Below are positions 23,965 to 35,108 of a DNA stretch of 64,000 bases, piece by piece. The notes under the pieces were generated by a model. That model was given only the letters and a program-made list of their open reading frames with translations, ran no database searches and had not been told where the DNA came from. The translations under genes and the position numbers were made by a program. Positions within the stretch are counted from its first letter, which is position 1; each line of letters opens with the position of its first letter. Origin of the DNA: Evernia prunastri (taxonomy: Eukaryota; Ascomycota; Lecanoromycetes; Lecanorales; Parmeliaceae); contig NKYR01000068.1 of NCBI GenBank assembly GCA_003184365.1, forward strand, positions 62,001 to 126,000. The letters run 5' to 3'.

Positions 23965-25607
23965 ATGTCTCCTCAAACTCCACCCAAAGCTGTCATCTTC
24001 GACCTTGGCGATGTCTTGTTTACCTGGTCGCCGAACACGACAACTACGATACCAGCCCGAATGATGCGGAGCATTCTGTCCTCAACCACCTGGACCGAAT
24101 ACGAGTGTGGTCGCATAGGGCAAGATGCGTGCTATCATCAGGTCGCTCAGTGTTTCTCAGTGGCGGCTCCAGAGGTGGCCGAAGCATTCTCCCAGGCACG
24201 GGATTCATTGCAACCGGACAATGCCATGATATCCTTCATCCACGAGCTGAAGGAGGCCACCCAAGGAACGATGCAAGTGTATGCCATGTCGAACGTCTCC
24301 AAAGAAGACTACGCCGTCCTCTCCACGAAATTGGCAGATTGGTCTGTATTCAATCGAGTCTTCACTTCGGGTCACGCTGGCATGCGCAAGCCGGATCTCG
24401 GCTTTTATCGTCACGTTCTAGAAGAGATCAAGCTCGCCCCGGAAGAAGCTGTCTTTGTGGATGACAAGACGGAAAATGTGCTTGCAGCCAGATCTCTGGG
24501 TATTAATAGCATTGTATTCGACAATTACTCTACTGTCACTTGCACCCTGAGAAACATTTTCGATGGTCCGGTCGAAAGGGGTTATAAGTATCTTTACCGC
24601 AACGCGAAGCAACTTTATTCCAACACTGACAGTGGTGTTGTCATACCGGAAGTTTTCTCACAGCTGCTGATTTTGGATGCCATGCAAGATCGGTAAGCAG
24701 TCCGGATTGTGGTTGAATGTGGGTATCCTGGCTGAACGGTTCACCAGGAATCTTGTCAATGTCGAGTGGAACTCTAAATCAACATGGAACTTCTTTATTG
24801 GTGGATATCATTGTTTGTCAGAAGACTCGAATGATCATATTGCTGATGAAAACTATGGGTAGGGAAGCCAGTGTTTATTCCTGGAGGTTATTTTCCCGAT
24901 GACCTCGACACCACTTTGCTAGCTCTCACGGTTCTACGGCCCCACCATGAGGTGGTCATGTCGGTATTGGATCGAATGTTGGAATACGTAAACTCAGACG
25001 GGACAATCCAGGTAAGCCATAAAATACGGGCAAGACCGCATCGATCACAAAGAGGGCACCTCGCTCAAGCATTAATAAAATATAAATGCAGACATACTTT
25101 GACCGCAAGAAGCCTCGCATCGATACTGTAGTCAACGTAAACGTGCTGGCGTGCTTCTATAGCTTTGGGCGGGGCCATCAGCTAGAGCATACACTACAAG
25201 TGGTCCAAGATGAACTCTTACGTCGCACCTACGTTCAAGGCACCCGTTACTACCCATCCCCGGATTGCTGCCTATTCTTCTTCGGGCGGCTCTTGCAAAG
25301 CTCACCCGACGTCCATCTTAACGCCACGCTAGGTTCTCTCCTCAAGGAACGGACGCGAGAGCGAGTCGGACAGGGCGGAAGCGCCCTAGATCTGGCAATG
25401 CGAATCCTCACATGCAGTTCGCTGGGTTTGAACTGCAGCATTGATCGCCTCGCCCTGCTGGACCTGCAGTGTGAGGATGGTGGCTGGGAGGCGGGCTGGT
25501 TTTTAGCGTACGGGTCGACTGGATTGAAATTTGGCAATAGAGGCGTCACAACGACAATGGCCATTAAGGCCATTGCCGCTTCGGAAAAGTCTTCGGAGGT
25601 GGAGTGA
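23965..25607 (+). CDS. HAD-like/terpene-cyclase fusion (drimane-synthase-type)
   Basis: Four exons: 23965-24692, 24748-24800, 24863-25011 and 25092-25607, with introns of 55, 62 and 80 nt, giving 481 residues. Residues 1-240 form a haloacid-dehalogenase-like domain: FDLGDV with Asp13, a Ser in AMSNVS (109), RKPD (141-144) and VDD (165-167). The last lies inside a DDxxE motif, DDKTE (166-170). The C-terminal part carries the class II terpene-cyclase motif DLDTT (274-278), the general acid that protonates the substrate, and a QW-like segment ending in DGGW. This pairing is known, from memory, in fungal AstC/AncC-type enzymes that cyclise farnesyl diphosphate to drimane or albicanyl phosphates. 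The exact product here is unknown. No prenyltransferase, P450 or other pathway gene lies next to it in the window. Confidence 0.85.
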
Positions 25608-26689
25608 TCCTTCCTCGGGTCGAACAACTGCTCTTGGCAGAGACATCCGCCAGTATAATGCTGCTTTCGTTGGCCATGTACGATCGCACGAATGACTTCT
25701 AGATTTGTTTCCTTTGCGGATTGTTGTTCACTGAGAAAATGAAAGAGGCAAAAAAACTAGACGGTCGATACCCCGGAGATCGCAGAAGATCTTTCACGTC
25801 AAGAGGCCATCTCATTCCTCTGTTGTGACATTGAAGGTGGTAATCCAGTACCGATGCTAATGCCTAGTATAGTCTTCATCCAACAAGGATGTGTCCTGCG
25901 AGTCTCAGCGCAGCCACATGAGATCAATTGGATGCCACAAAGGGTGTGCTGACAGTGAATCGAGTCTCCCAAACAACTCGCTTATCAGCGAATGGGAACC
26001 ATGCGGCAGCCAATTCCACGTGTACAGCGCCCTTCGCATCCACATGAACGACGTATGCTAGCCCTGCATATGCAACGGTGGCTCGGATGCTGAGTGATAA
26101 TCCGCACGCGTCTGCGAATTGTTCCAATTGGTTTCGGGCCGCGGCCATGAACTTGGGGGGCAGATATAGCCAATCACGATTGCCATTTCCAGGCTTTTGA
26201 TTTCTGACAGCACCCGGGCTGGCACTGACTGCTCTGAGGTGACGATTGCCACTTGACCGACTACTTCATTCAAGGAATTGTAAGACAGACGTCATGCGTT
26301 GTGTCCTTGGGGACATTTTGCTCATTGGAATGCACGCAACGATCGTTCGACTCCCAAAAATGCACGACTAGCATTTTGATTTTGAACCATTGTAAAGGAA
26401 CATTTTTGTGCCTTCTGCACTAAAAGACGATCTCGACATAGATTGCACCGATACTGACCGGGTAATTCACACTAACGCGAAGAAGCCTGCTTTGGTTGTA
26501 AATGGCGGTACGCAGATGCGATAAAGTCCCCGATTGGCATTTGCACGAGATAGCCAATGCTTATGATCCTCTTTCGTGACTCGTTCGGCCATGCACATCC
26601 CCCCAGTCTATCGGTTGAAAGCTTTCAACCCACCATTCTCGCTCTACAATGCTCCCAGCAGCCGTCTTGACGATTAGGTCTCTCGCAAC
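25608..26689. other. Intergenic between cyclase and small conserved gene
   Basis: The only coding hint is a minus-strand frame at 25924-26265, listed separately. Otherwise short frames only; the last 100 bases before 26690 are the probable leader of the next gene. Confidence 0.5.
25924..26265 (-). CDS. Orphan open frame, possible gene remnant
   Basis: On the minus strand a frame is open for 114 codons with an internal ATG at 26148. The last 74 codons have a protein-like mixture (amphipathic start MAAARNQLEQFADACG, then Val/Ala-rich strands). No family is recognised and no upstream exon with a start could be joined with confidence. It may be the last exon of a decayed gene or chance. Confidence 0.25.
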   Translation of the reverse strand, partial: SSRSSGNRHLRAVSASPGAVRNQKPGNGNRDWLYLPPKFMAAARNQLEQFADACGLSLSIRATVAYAGLAYVVHVDAKGAVHVELAAAWFPFADKRVVWETRFTVSTPFVASN

Positions 26690-27214
26690 ATGCCTTCAGC
26701 CAGTTTCTTCTCTCAATATCCCGAATTCGATCACGACCCCACCGCTCCCTTGGTCCTCGAGTTCCAGCGACTCAGCCTCGAGCGGGGCTGGAAGGCGGGC
26801 GGGAAGAAGTACCGTCAGAGCCGTCAGAAGTGTTTGACCCAGGAATTCGAGCACCATTACGGGCACGCCGGCGACCAGCTCGCTGGCTGGCAGACCCTCT
26901 GCGCAGACGTTCACATCTCCCCTACGCCATCCTCCATCAACCAATGTAAAAAGGCGGGTTCACCCCCATCTCATCATCATCTGGGCGCAAAGGTTTTCGC
27001 TAACGGCTCGAACCACGATAACGTGCAGGCACTCTCGAAGACTGCCGTCAACCTGGTCGACCTCATCGACTCTCGCCGCACGGGGCAACCGGTGAAGGTC
27101 TTCCCTTCCAAGACGGCGCTGCGGAATTACTCCATCCAGCAGGATAAAATCTTTCCGAAGAAAAAGGCAAAGGCGGATGGGTTTCTGAGTGCGCTGTTGA
27201 TCGAGATGTTCTAG
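26690..27214 (+). CDS. Small conserved fungal protein, probable GC-AG intron
   Basis: The frame is open for 174 codons from the ATG at 26690. The start (SASFFSQYPEFDHDPTAP), the middle (FEHHYG...GWQTLC...SINQCKK) and the end (VNLVDLIDSRRTGQPV...KIFPKKKAK...GFL..LLIEMF) match a widespread uncharacterised fungal family as I remember it. The stretch between CKK and ALSKTAVNL is not like the family. It is a 75-nt piece (26954-27028) that begins GCGGGT, holds a perfect GCTAAC branch-like site and ends GTGCAG, so it is probably a GC-AG intron; removal keeps the frame and gives 149 residues. Function unknown; basic C-terminal region. No signal peptide or membrane segment. Confidence 0.7.
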   Translation: MPSASFFSQYPEFDHDPTAPLVLEFQRLSLERGWKAGGKKYRQSRQKCLTQEFEHHYGHAGDQLAGWQTLCADVHISPTPSSINQCKKAGSPPSHHHLGAKVFANGSNHDNVQALSKTAVNLVDLIDSRRTGQPVKVFPSKTALRNYSIQQDKIFPKKKAKADGFLSALLIEMF

Positions 27215-28880
27215 AAAGCGCGTATTTACGCAGAGGGCACGGCTCCAACATACAGGCCGCTCGGGCATGGGTGGTAACCGTATTGGTCGCGGACTTTTTG
27301 GATGGGAAATAATAGACGATCGGGCCTGTACTTGTTGTAAGCAGGGCGGCGCCAAGCCACGAGTGCCAACGGAGATGCAAACGAGCATGCAGGCCTGCGA
27401 GCATGGACTTGGCGTGAGGATGATGGAGGGAAAGAAAACCCCTTTTCTTCTTCTTGCTTCGAAGACACCACCGATGATAGGAACGGAAAAGCCGGAATAA
27501 AAAGAAAAAGCCACAAGTTGCGTCATAGAATTCGCCCACTCTCTGCTATTCTCCCATTCCTACCTACCTACTACTACACGGAATTTCCAGAATTTGAATC
27601 CGCAGCATTCTTCCACCGTCCCCGTTGGCAAATATCTGCCAGCCTGGTTTTCCAAGCTCCAGAGCTTCGGGGCCGCTCTGACTACAGCCGTTGTGAGTCC
27701 TAGTCTTTCGGCGCAAGAAACATCTCGTGCCGAAAAAGGACTATAGATAGCGACTTGTCAAGGGAAGTCGGACTTGCCCCCGACAACCGCTTTTTCATAT
27801 TTCCAGTATGGGCATTGCGGGGCTCACCTGATCCGAGCCACTCGCTTTTCCGATGACTGTGAGGTACGAGTTCCTGCTTTGTGTGTCATCCTTTCATGCC
27901 CAACGACCATCAAGCTACGATGGGATATATCTTTTGCAGAGCAATAAGACACCTCCCAGCTTTGAAGACAAGGCTCGGATCAACGATCGCCACATTTCCT
28001 CCCTGGATCTTCGAAGCAAGATCATCCACGACACCTTCCTCCCTACCAGAGATGACTGGAATTATTACTCTTCACGACACGACGCGAGAGAAATCAAATC
28101 TACCTACAACCGTGACAAAAGTCAAACCCAGACCATCGCCCCCTCCTTCCTTCCCCCCTCCTTTTTCCCCATCCTTTTCCACAACCATCTAGAAGCCTCA
28201 AGATCCAAGCCAGACCCAATCCCACGCACAGCTCGGGCGAGAAAAGCTTGCCTGGCCTAAGAGGGGGCAAACAGAAACCGTGTGTCATACATGGTATCAT
28301 ATTGGCCATGAATGCATAAACTTACCATCTTAGATCGGCGGTCCTTTTTCGCGTTTTTGTTATTGGTGGAGGGGGAAATCCGAGTCGAGGTTGAGGTGGG
28401 GTGAGGTGATGCCTTACCTTGGCTGGCTGGCTGGCTGGCTGACTTGTGCCATTGCTGCCAGCACGTGCGGTCGCGTTAGGGTTTGTTTTTGGGTTCTGTG
28501 GTTCTAGACCGACTCTATTTATACCTTTCTTACATTTCTCTCCAGTCACCTTTTTCCCCCCTCGTCTATCCTCTCCACACACGTCACAGCCCCCAACAGC
28601 CCCCATTACATGATTACCTTATATGCACATCGCTATGGGAAAGAATGTTCAAAGCAATGATGTGTGGTTGAAGTTTTATACGAGTTTAAAAGACTGATAG
28701 TATACAGTTAGTGTAATTAAGCGTAAATATGGCAACTAAATCGGCCATTCTAGATATCGAAACATTAAGAGTAGGTACCACCAGGCGCACGCGTGCCCCA
28801 TGCTACGCGCGCAAGCAATCAAGCAAGACCCTCGGAATCGAGTGCCGCAAATTCAGGGAACTTATTGCCTACAACCTCTT
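27215..28880. other. Intergenic; a (GGCT)n run
   Basis: No gene is supported in 1.7 kb. Overlapping short frames on both strands around 27060-27540 and 27850-28310 show no domains. A GGCT microsatellite lies at about 28419-28441. Confidence 0.5.
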
Positions 28881-30520
28881 CTACAAGAGGTAAGCGGCAA
28901 GACCAAGCACAGCGAGAAGGCTGACAGTGGAAGCGCCCACTTTGTCAGCGGCGCCCCTGAAAGTTGACGGCGTTGCTGTAGCGGTGAGGGAGCCGGATAC
29001 AGATCGAGAGGTGGTGCCGACTGAAGCAGTGCTGGCGCGCAGGGTGGTGCTGTTGGAGGCTGGGAACAGTGCCGAGGTGGTTGTGAGTCGGACGGATGGA
29101 GTCGAGGAGATTGGCACGACAACCGGGATCGAGGAAACAACCCTGGTCGTGGTGAGGACGACCGGACTTGAGGAAACAACTGAGGAAGAGACGACGACGG
29201 GGACCGAGGAAACAACCCTGGTCGTGGTAACGACGACTGGGATCGATGAAAGAGTTGTGGAGGCGGCTCTGGTCGAAGAAACCGGCACAGCTGGCACGGT
29301 GAACGGGATCGAGGAGATAATCGTGGTCGTAGTGCGAATGATCGGACTTGAAGAAACAACTGAGGAGGAGACGACGACTGGGACCGAGGAAATAACCCTG
29401 GTCGTGGTGACGACGACGGGGATCGAGGAAAGAGTTGTGGAGGAGAGCCTGGTCGAAGAAGAAACCGGCACGACTGGCACGACTGGCACGACGACGGGGA
29501 TCGAGGACACAACCGTGGCTGTGACAACTGGGACCGAGGAAACAACCCTGGTCGTTGTGACGATGACTGGGATTGAGGAAAGAGTTGTGGAGGCGATCCT
29601 GGTCGAAGAAGAAACTGGCACGACTGGCACGACGACCGGGACCGAGGAGACAACCGTGACCGTGACAACTGGGACCGAGGAGACAACCCTGGTCGTTGTG
29701 ACGACGACTGGGATCGAGGAAAGAGTGGTGGAGGCGATCCTTATCGAAGACGAAGAAACCGGCACGACTGGCACGACGACCGGGACCGAGGAGACAACTG
29801 TGGCCGTGACGACTGGAACTGAGGAAATGACTCTAGTCGTGGTGACGACGACTGGGATCGAGGAAAGAGTAGTGGAGGCGACCCTGGTCGAAGAACTTGA
29901 CACAACGACTGGGACCGTGGAATTAACTCTGGCCGTGGAGACGACAGTTGGGACCGAAGAAGCAACGGTGGAACTCAGTCTGGTGGAGGAGACGACGACT
30001 ATGGTGCTGTTTGTTGTAGCTCTAGTCGAGGAGACGGTGACAGGGGTGGTGGAAGCCCTGGTGGTGGACGCGACTGTAACGACTGCTTGCGTCACGGTGC
30101 AGGGGCAGCTACATAAGAAATGCCCAGTCAGTTTAACCCATCTGAAGGGATATGAGGAACCCTGAAACATGTTTCAAGAGTAAAGACATATGAAGCGGGA
30201 AAAAATCGTACGCGGTGATTGTCAAAGTTGTAGGCTGTATGGGAGATCTGTTAGCCAATGCCCACACGGATGGACCGTTATGCGAAACGTGGGTTGCTTA
30301 CCTGAGTGACAGTGATGACCTGGCCATTGATAGACAGGGTGGTCGCAGATGGACAAAACGTGGTCAGAGTGGCGACGACCTGGGTGACAAAAGAGGTGAC
30401 ATTTCGTCCAGCCGACACAACGGTGGCAGTCGTAGGCACAACGGTAGCAGTCGTGGTATTCGTGGCAGCAGATACGCTAAAGGCAAAGGCGATGGAAGCA
30501 AGGATGATTGGAGAACGCAT
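28881..30520 (-). CDS. GPI-anchored Ser/Thr/Val-rich repetitive cell-wall protein
   Basis: Three exons on the minus strand: 30520-30302, a 23-nt exon 30234-30212, and 30108-28881, with introns of 67 and 103 nt, each with a GCTAAC/CTGAC-type branch site. The product has 489 residues. It starts with a signal peptide (MRSPIILASIAFAFSVSA) and ends with a GPI-type hydrophobic tail (STVSLLAVLGLAAYLL) after a small-residue site (GAAD). The tiny exon encodes PTTLTIT, which joins VTQ to a CPCTVTQ segment; that string is characteristic of fungal GPI-anchored wall proteins. About 300 central residues are imperfect tandem repeats of roughly 50 residues (STTLSSIPVVVTTTRV, then SSVPVVT.TVVSSVPVVVPVV), suited to dense O-mannosylation. 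It should be an extended surface or wall protein. Repeat number is likely to vary between strains. Confidence 0.85.
28925..29960. repeat. Coding tandem repeats of the wall-protein gene
   Basis: GC-rich imperfect repeats of about 150 bp, seen on the plus strand as recurring GGGATCGAGGAAAGAGT and ACAACCCTGGTCGT-type blocks (for example near 29210, 29390, 29550, 29690 and 29840). They lie inside exon 3 of the wall-protein gene. The composition leaves a long stop-free frame on the opposite strand as well. Confidence 0.75.
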
Positions 30521-33028
30521 TTTCGGGGCTTGATGCCGAGCGAATGTGAAGGTTGGTATGGAAGTAGCAGTACTTTTGATGGGATACAAATCGTTGTTGT
30601 TGTAATCTTGATCGGGGAGATGTTTTATATAGGGAGTAAACGAGAGTGGTGATTGAAGGCCCGTGTGCTTGTGATTTTAAAGATAGATGGAGAAGAGCAA
30701 GGGTCGCTGATGGAGGGCGTGGAGTTCTTATGAGCGTGGGAAGCTGGGGTGATGGACGTGATACAGGTACGCGATCACGCAAGCCGCCTTCACACCCTTT
30801 TGTGATTGATAGCTTCATGTTAGGCAATTCTGGTGTGTCTAGACTCGAAGGTAGGTAGACTAGAGTATAGAGGATCAGAGCATTGGAGCAATCATATCCA
30901 GTAGGTAAGGTAGGCGTGGTGGTGGTGACTAAGTAACAACTGGTGACTGGTGGTCGAAGGTGGTAATGGTGGTGGTGGAGGATGATTGATACTTGATTGA
31001 TGCTAGATTGAGGCTTGGATGGATGCTTGAAGGGATGCTTAAGGGAAGGATTGGAAAGAATACTATATGATTAGGTAAGTAAAGAATGAAGATGCTATTT
31101 CGTTCATCTGGTTTGATCTGCTACCGTAATCTACTTGATCCGAATAGGCTTAAGTTTGCCTAATCGGGCAAAGTACCTTGCAGTAGCGTCAAAACTTGCC
31201 TTTTAAAGTAAGCACCATCCGACTACGTAACCTTAAAGAAGGGTAAAAAAACAAGCCACATTCCCTAGTCTCCTGTCAAAAAGTTTCCGTCTTTTGCTTT
31301 CCTTTCTTCTTTCTCCCTTTTCTTTCCGTCTTTTCTTATTTTCTTTGTGCCCATCTTTTTCATGGCTGCAGCAGTGAAAATTGGAAATTAATAAAATGTC
31401 CATACACACCACCACTTTCCCATAGACATCTCCCTTGCATTTCCGAGGGAAAATGAGAGCTTCCCGATGGATCAGATGAAGATCCATTGGCTCTATTAAT
31501 AAATACAAGAGTCGTAGCGAGCACTAGGTACGTACCCATGAATCCCATGCTGAAACAAGATTGCACAGTAAGGTAGTCGGTATTGATGCTGCAAGCCATG
31601 TCCTGCCATCGTCCCAGTTGCCTAGCTCTTCAAGGGCTTCCGTGCTCACTTCCAGACTGCCGCTCACCCCTGTCGTAAGACGCAATTATTGCCTCACATC
31701 ATTCAGATCAACATCACCCTTGCAAGTGTTGCGCAAGCGTAAAGTGGCGGTCCGGTCACCCTACGGCTGGTGGGGGCCGATGCAAGTTAGGGTAAGGATA
31801 TGGGCCATAACTCATCAGCCATACAGAGAGGTAGGTAACTTCTGGCCGGGAGAGGAAATTTGTCTATTCCAGCCCGTTCAGGTCCTACTGACGGGGCACT
31901 TGAAGCCTCAAATGATTTATGACATGTCTGTCGGTTTGACCCCGATATAAATTGTAAACCGAAAACCGTACCTCAAGCAGCTAACTCCATTATTGATGCC
32001 TGTTCAATTGGTTGCACCGTGAGCTCCTGATTCTGCTTTGCGTAGCACCACTATTCAGATTGCATCAAGACTCACAGCCATTATAAGCACCTCTGGATAA
32101 ATCTGGATAACTAAAGCTCTGACTCCGTGCAAGTAGATCGACAGATCTTGCAATAGCCCCACATAGTCCGCTATCCAGCCTACATTACATACGTGGAACT
32201 GATCGACTGCATCCTCGACATTTTCCGCCTGGATATCTCGCCATGCACAAGATGATGGATTAAAGTCTGCATCATGATTTTGACACATCAGGACCGGTAT
32301 TGGTGTGGCTAGAGCCGTCGTAGTTGATGTGCTGGATGAAGGTGATAAAGTGGCAGACTTATCGTCATCGCGTCAAAGGACACATCCATGGCTGCTAGGT
32401 CTGCGGCTTTGCAAGGCGCCCACTTGACACTCGGTGCGTCGTAGCAAAGGCAGGTTATGTAGCCGTTGGCATTGCCGACGCAGAGGAAATCGCCGCTGTT
32501 GTTGCCGCCGTAGTACTCTCAATTCGGTGGCGCTGTTTTATACGGACGTTGTGGCGTTGAAGAAATGGCGTCTCTGGAACTGACAATGTCACTCTTTGGG
32601 ATCACCAAGGGTTGCGTGGCGGAAAACTCGTTATTTAGCTTCTCGTACGCAATCCACAAGCAGATTTCCGCAACGGCTTGAAGAAGTGGGTTGCTTGCGG
32701 CCAATTTCCGCGATCTTTCGTCGACCTGGGCGAGATCAGTGCTACGCATGGGATGAAAGCGGGCATTGGAGCGTGGCTGAAGCATCGTCAATCCACTGGA
32801 GAGACCGCCTGATCCTGTTTGGGAGATGATATCTGCACTACAAGTGGACCGGCATCGCAATGGCCCCGTTTGTTCCTTGACTTCGCTGCGCACGTATCGT
32901 TCTGGGCGTGATTGGAAATCTGGCTTTGGGTAAGAGTAAACGCTGGTTCCCTAGCTAGCAAAGCTGCATGAGTTGGTAAACGTTCAGAGGCCGAGCACAG
33001 AGTCACCAATAAAAGAGTGGGGGTGCTG
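30521..33028. other. 2.5-kb stretch with one decayed candidate
   Basis: The first part (30521-31100) is the upstream region of the wall-protein gene and holds TGG-rich and GGATGCTTGA-type short repeats around 30905-31040. Apart from the degenerate minus-strand frames at 32055-32893, nothing is convincing. Confidence 0.5.
32055..32893 (-). pseudogene. Possible decayed gene with an in-frame stop
   Basis: On the minus strand a frame runs from an ATG at 32893 to 32309. It has protein-like composition throughout but one in-frame TGA at 32521-32519; downstream of that stop it reads EYYGGNNSGDFLCVGNANGY, a coherent Cys/Gly/Asn-rich run. Another protein-like frame in a different phase follows (32288-32055, CQNHDADFNPSSCAW). 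No intron removes the TGA neatly. I do not recognise a family. It is either a pseudogene or chance. Confidence 0.3.
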
Positions 33029-33345
33029 CTGCTGCTGCTGATGCAGTTGTTGTTGTTGTTATTGTTATTGCAGATGCAGATGCTGATGCTGATGCTGATG
33101 CTGATGCTGATGCTGATGCTGATGCTGATGCTGATGCTGATGCCGATACCGATGCTGCTGCTGCTGCTGCTATCTCTGTTGCTGTTGCAGCTGCTGCCGT
33201 TGCAGCTCTTGCAGCCCTTGACGCTGCTGCTACTGTTGTTGCTGCTACTGCTGTCGCTGCCGCCGCTGCTGCTCTTGCTGCTGCTTCTTCTGCTGCTGCT
33301 GTTGAGTTTGCTGCTGTTGCTGCTACTGCTGCTGCTGAGGCCGCC
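33029..33345. repeat. GCTGAT/GCT/GTT microsatellite
   Basis: About 12 near-perfect hexamers GATGCT/GCTGAT (33072-33142) sit between degenerate GCT, GTT and CTG triplet runs. Read on the plus strand this gives a long Leu/Met frame and on the minus strand an Ala/Ser/His/Gln-rich one. No conserved flanking protein sequence is present, so I treat it as a low-complexity tract, not a gene. Confidence 0.85.
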
Positions 33346-33971
33346 GAGGCTTCTCGTGCGCCTTTATTGATCTTCTTCTATCTTGTGCTTGTGCGAGTCA
33401 TGATGGACTACAGCAACTTTTGTGTATAAGTACTGTTGTTCTTAAAATCAAAATAAGTTAAACGACGGGCGCTAAGTATTCCCAGCTTCAAAGTGACGAA
33501 ATGAAACACTTACACAGTCTTTCATCAACATTTATCATCAATGTTCAAGACAGGAAACAAGTTAGCTCTCGAGTGACCGCTTGTCTAATGCGGCTCAGAG
33601 GCATCATTCACCGTAACTCCTTGATGCAGTGGCTTTCTGGCCGCAGTGACTTAATGCAGGGGACTAAGAGATTTCCATTGCTGCAGTGACTTCACATCAT
33701 GCTCATATACCCTGCTTGCGCTAGTGTTTGAGTAATTTCTTTATATAGTCATATCTCCAAGACCTTTTCTTTCTTTGTACCCTTTTTTCTGCCTGTTTGC
33801 GCGGAGTATTCAAAGCGTTGCTGTCGACTGACCCTTAGCTTCATGATTCGGAGATTCTTCTCTGGCCGTTCGCAGATGTCTTGAAGCTCGGGCACAACCT
33901 TCGTGCAGTTCCTGCAAACAATTTTTTTTCACGCTCGAATTTTAAAGTATTACATTGATAAGTATATTATA
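33346..33971. other. Short intergenic piece before the RIP island
   Basis: Nothing gene-like. Base composition falls towards AT from about 33900 onwards, where the degraded retroelement begins. Confidence 0.5.
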
Positions 33972-34149
33972 GTCAAAAGTAATAACGAGTAGGGTTGGAA
34001 GGAGTGGCCGAAGGCTCTGGCAAGTGCAGCCGGAGAATGCTTAGTAATAGCCCTAGTGGGGGAGAGCATATCCTCTCTGCCAAAACCTTCCATAGAATAA
34101 TCATCATCTTGCTATTCATATCAGAACTGGCTATCATATATAGAGATCT
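33972..34149 (+). repeat. Left LTR-like terminal repeat of the Gypsy element
   Basis: Matches 41579-41746 along nearly its whole length, with one ~11-base indel near its start. Shared blocks include GCAGCCG.AGAATGCTTAG, GAGCATATCCTCTCTG and AACTGGCTATCATATATAG. Outer limits are uncertain because TG...CA ends are not clear. It keeps more C and G than the right copy. Confidence 0.75.
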
Positions 34150-34923
34150 TGCCCAGATGCTAAGTGATTCTGTAATCTAATTATTTCGTTCGTTTTTATG
34201 CTCTTATATTGCTTATCTCGGTTCGTTGAGTGTGACTATCTAAGCTCATTCGTTCAATAGTAAATCTTTCTACAAAAGCCTTCAACGACTATCATTATAT
34301 CTGCTGCTTATCATTGCTTCAATTCGTAATATATCTCGGACTCTGAAGTCTATTGAAATACGTCTATATCTTTCGTTTTAGAGAGTTTTGTTTAAAAGTG
34401 TCTTAAAAGCTTTTCGCTCGCTATTAAAGAAATACGTATTTATTATCCGAAGTCTTCTACAACTCGAACTTGACGTTTTATAAATTCAATATCATTAAAA
34501 TCGTGTTGTTAGTCGTTATATCAGCTTAATCTCTTCATCGGTCATCTTCAGAGTTATTATAGTATTCTCGTCGTTATCAAATCTAACTCTCAGCAATTTG
34601 TTGGAAGAACTCGCTTACTATTTCTTACTTGATTATTCGAATCTTATTCAAAATCTACTTAGCTTCGTCGATTCGTATAAGAATATCTTAATCTCAGATC
34701 GATCTGAAGAATCGACGTAATTAGAGATCGTAGTATAAGTATCAATTATCGCTATTATCATTATGATTAATTCTATATTTGTATTGTGTGATAAATTCAA
34801 TGAAAAGTCTTTCGCAGTTCGCTGACTGAGGGACTACGAACTCGAGCTGAGATTCTGCAATGACTCTATTATTGGTATCTCGTCGTCTTAACTTTGTATG
34901 CAATTTCTGGATTTATTGCTGAT

Positions 34924-35108
34924 TGTCAGGGAACGAGGCTTGGTAGAAGGATTCTCATTCTCTATGGCTAGGACTAGGTAGAATTCCAAGACGAAAGATG
35001 AGGAAACAAGAAAGAACGGGGGATGCGAGCAGCCCTTAAGGGGCTGTCGCCTAGATCGTCGGCTATCGCATAGATTAACCTGACTAGACTGAGATCCACA
35101 CCATGACA
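34924..35108. mobile_element. Solo LTR-like insertion A (185 bp)
   Basis: Starts TGTCAGGGA and ends CCATGACA, so it has TG...CA termini within a TGTCA/TGACA inverted pair. It is flanked by a perfect 5-bp duplication CTGAT (34919-34923 and 35109-35113). Its base composition is ordinary, unlike the AT-rich element around it. This is what a solo LTR, or a very small LTR-type element, left by insertion after RIP looks like. No coding capacity. Confidence 0.85.

Noticed and set aside
27060..27540. Minus-strand frames of 96-188 codons
   Set aside because: They partly overlap the 3' half of the conserved gene at 26690-27214 on the opposite strand and have no recognisable features.
28419..28441. GGCT run as a possible regulatory array
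   Set aside because: A plain tetranucleotide microsatellite of about five units.
28927..30165. 412-codon plus-strand frame rich in Glu, Thr and Val
   Set aside because: It is the antisense shadow of the repetitive GPI-protein exon; the minus strand has the signal peptide, GPI tail, splice sites and family string.
33017..33370. Poly-Leu/Met frame of 117 codons
   Set aside because: It is produced by the CTG/GCTGAT microsatellite; there is no conserved flanking protein sequence.
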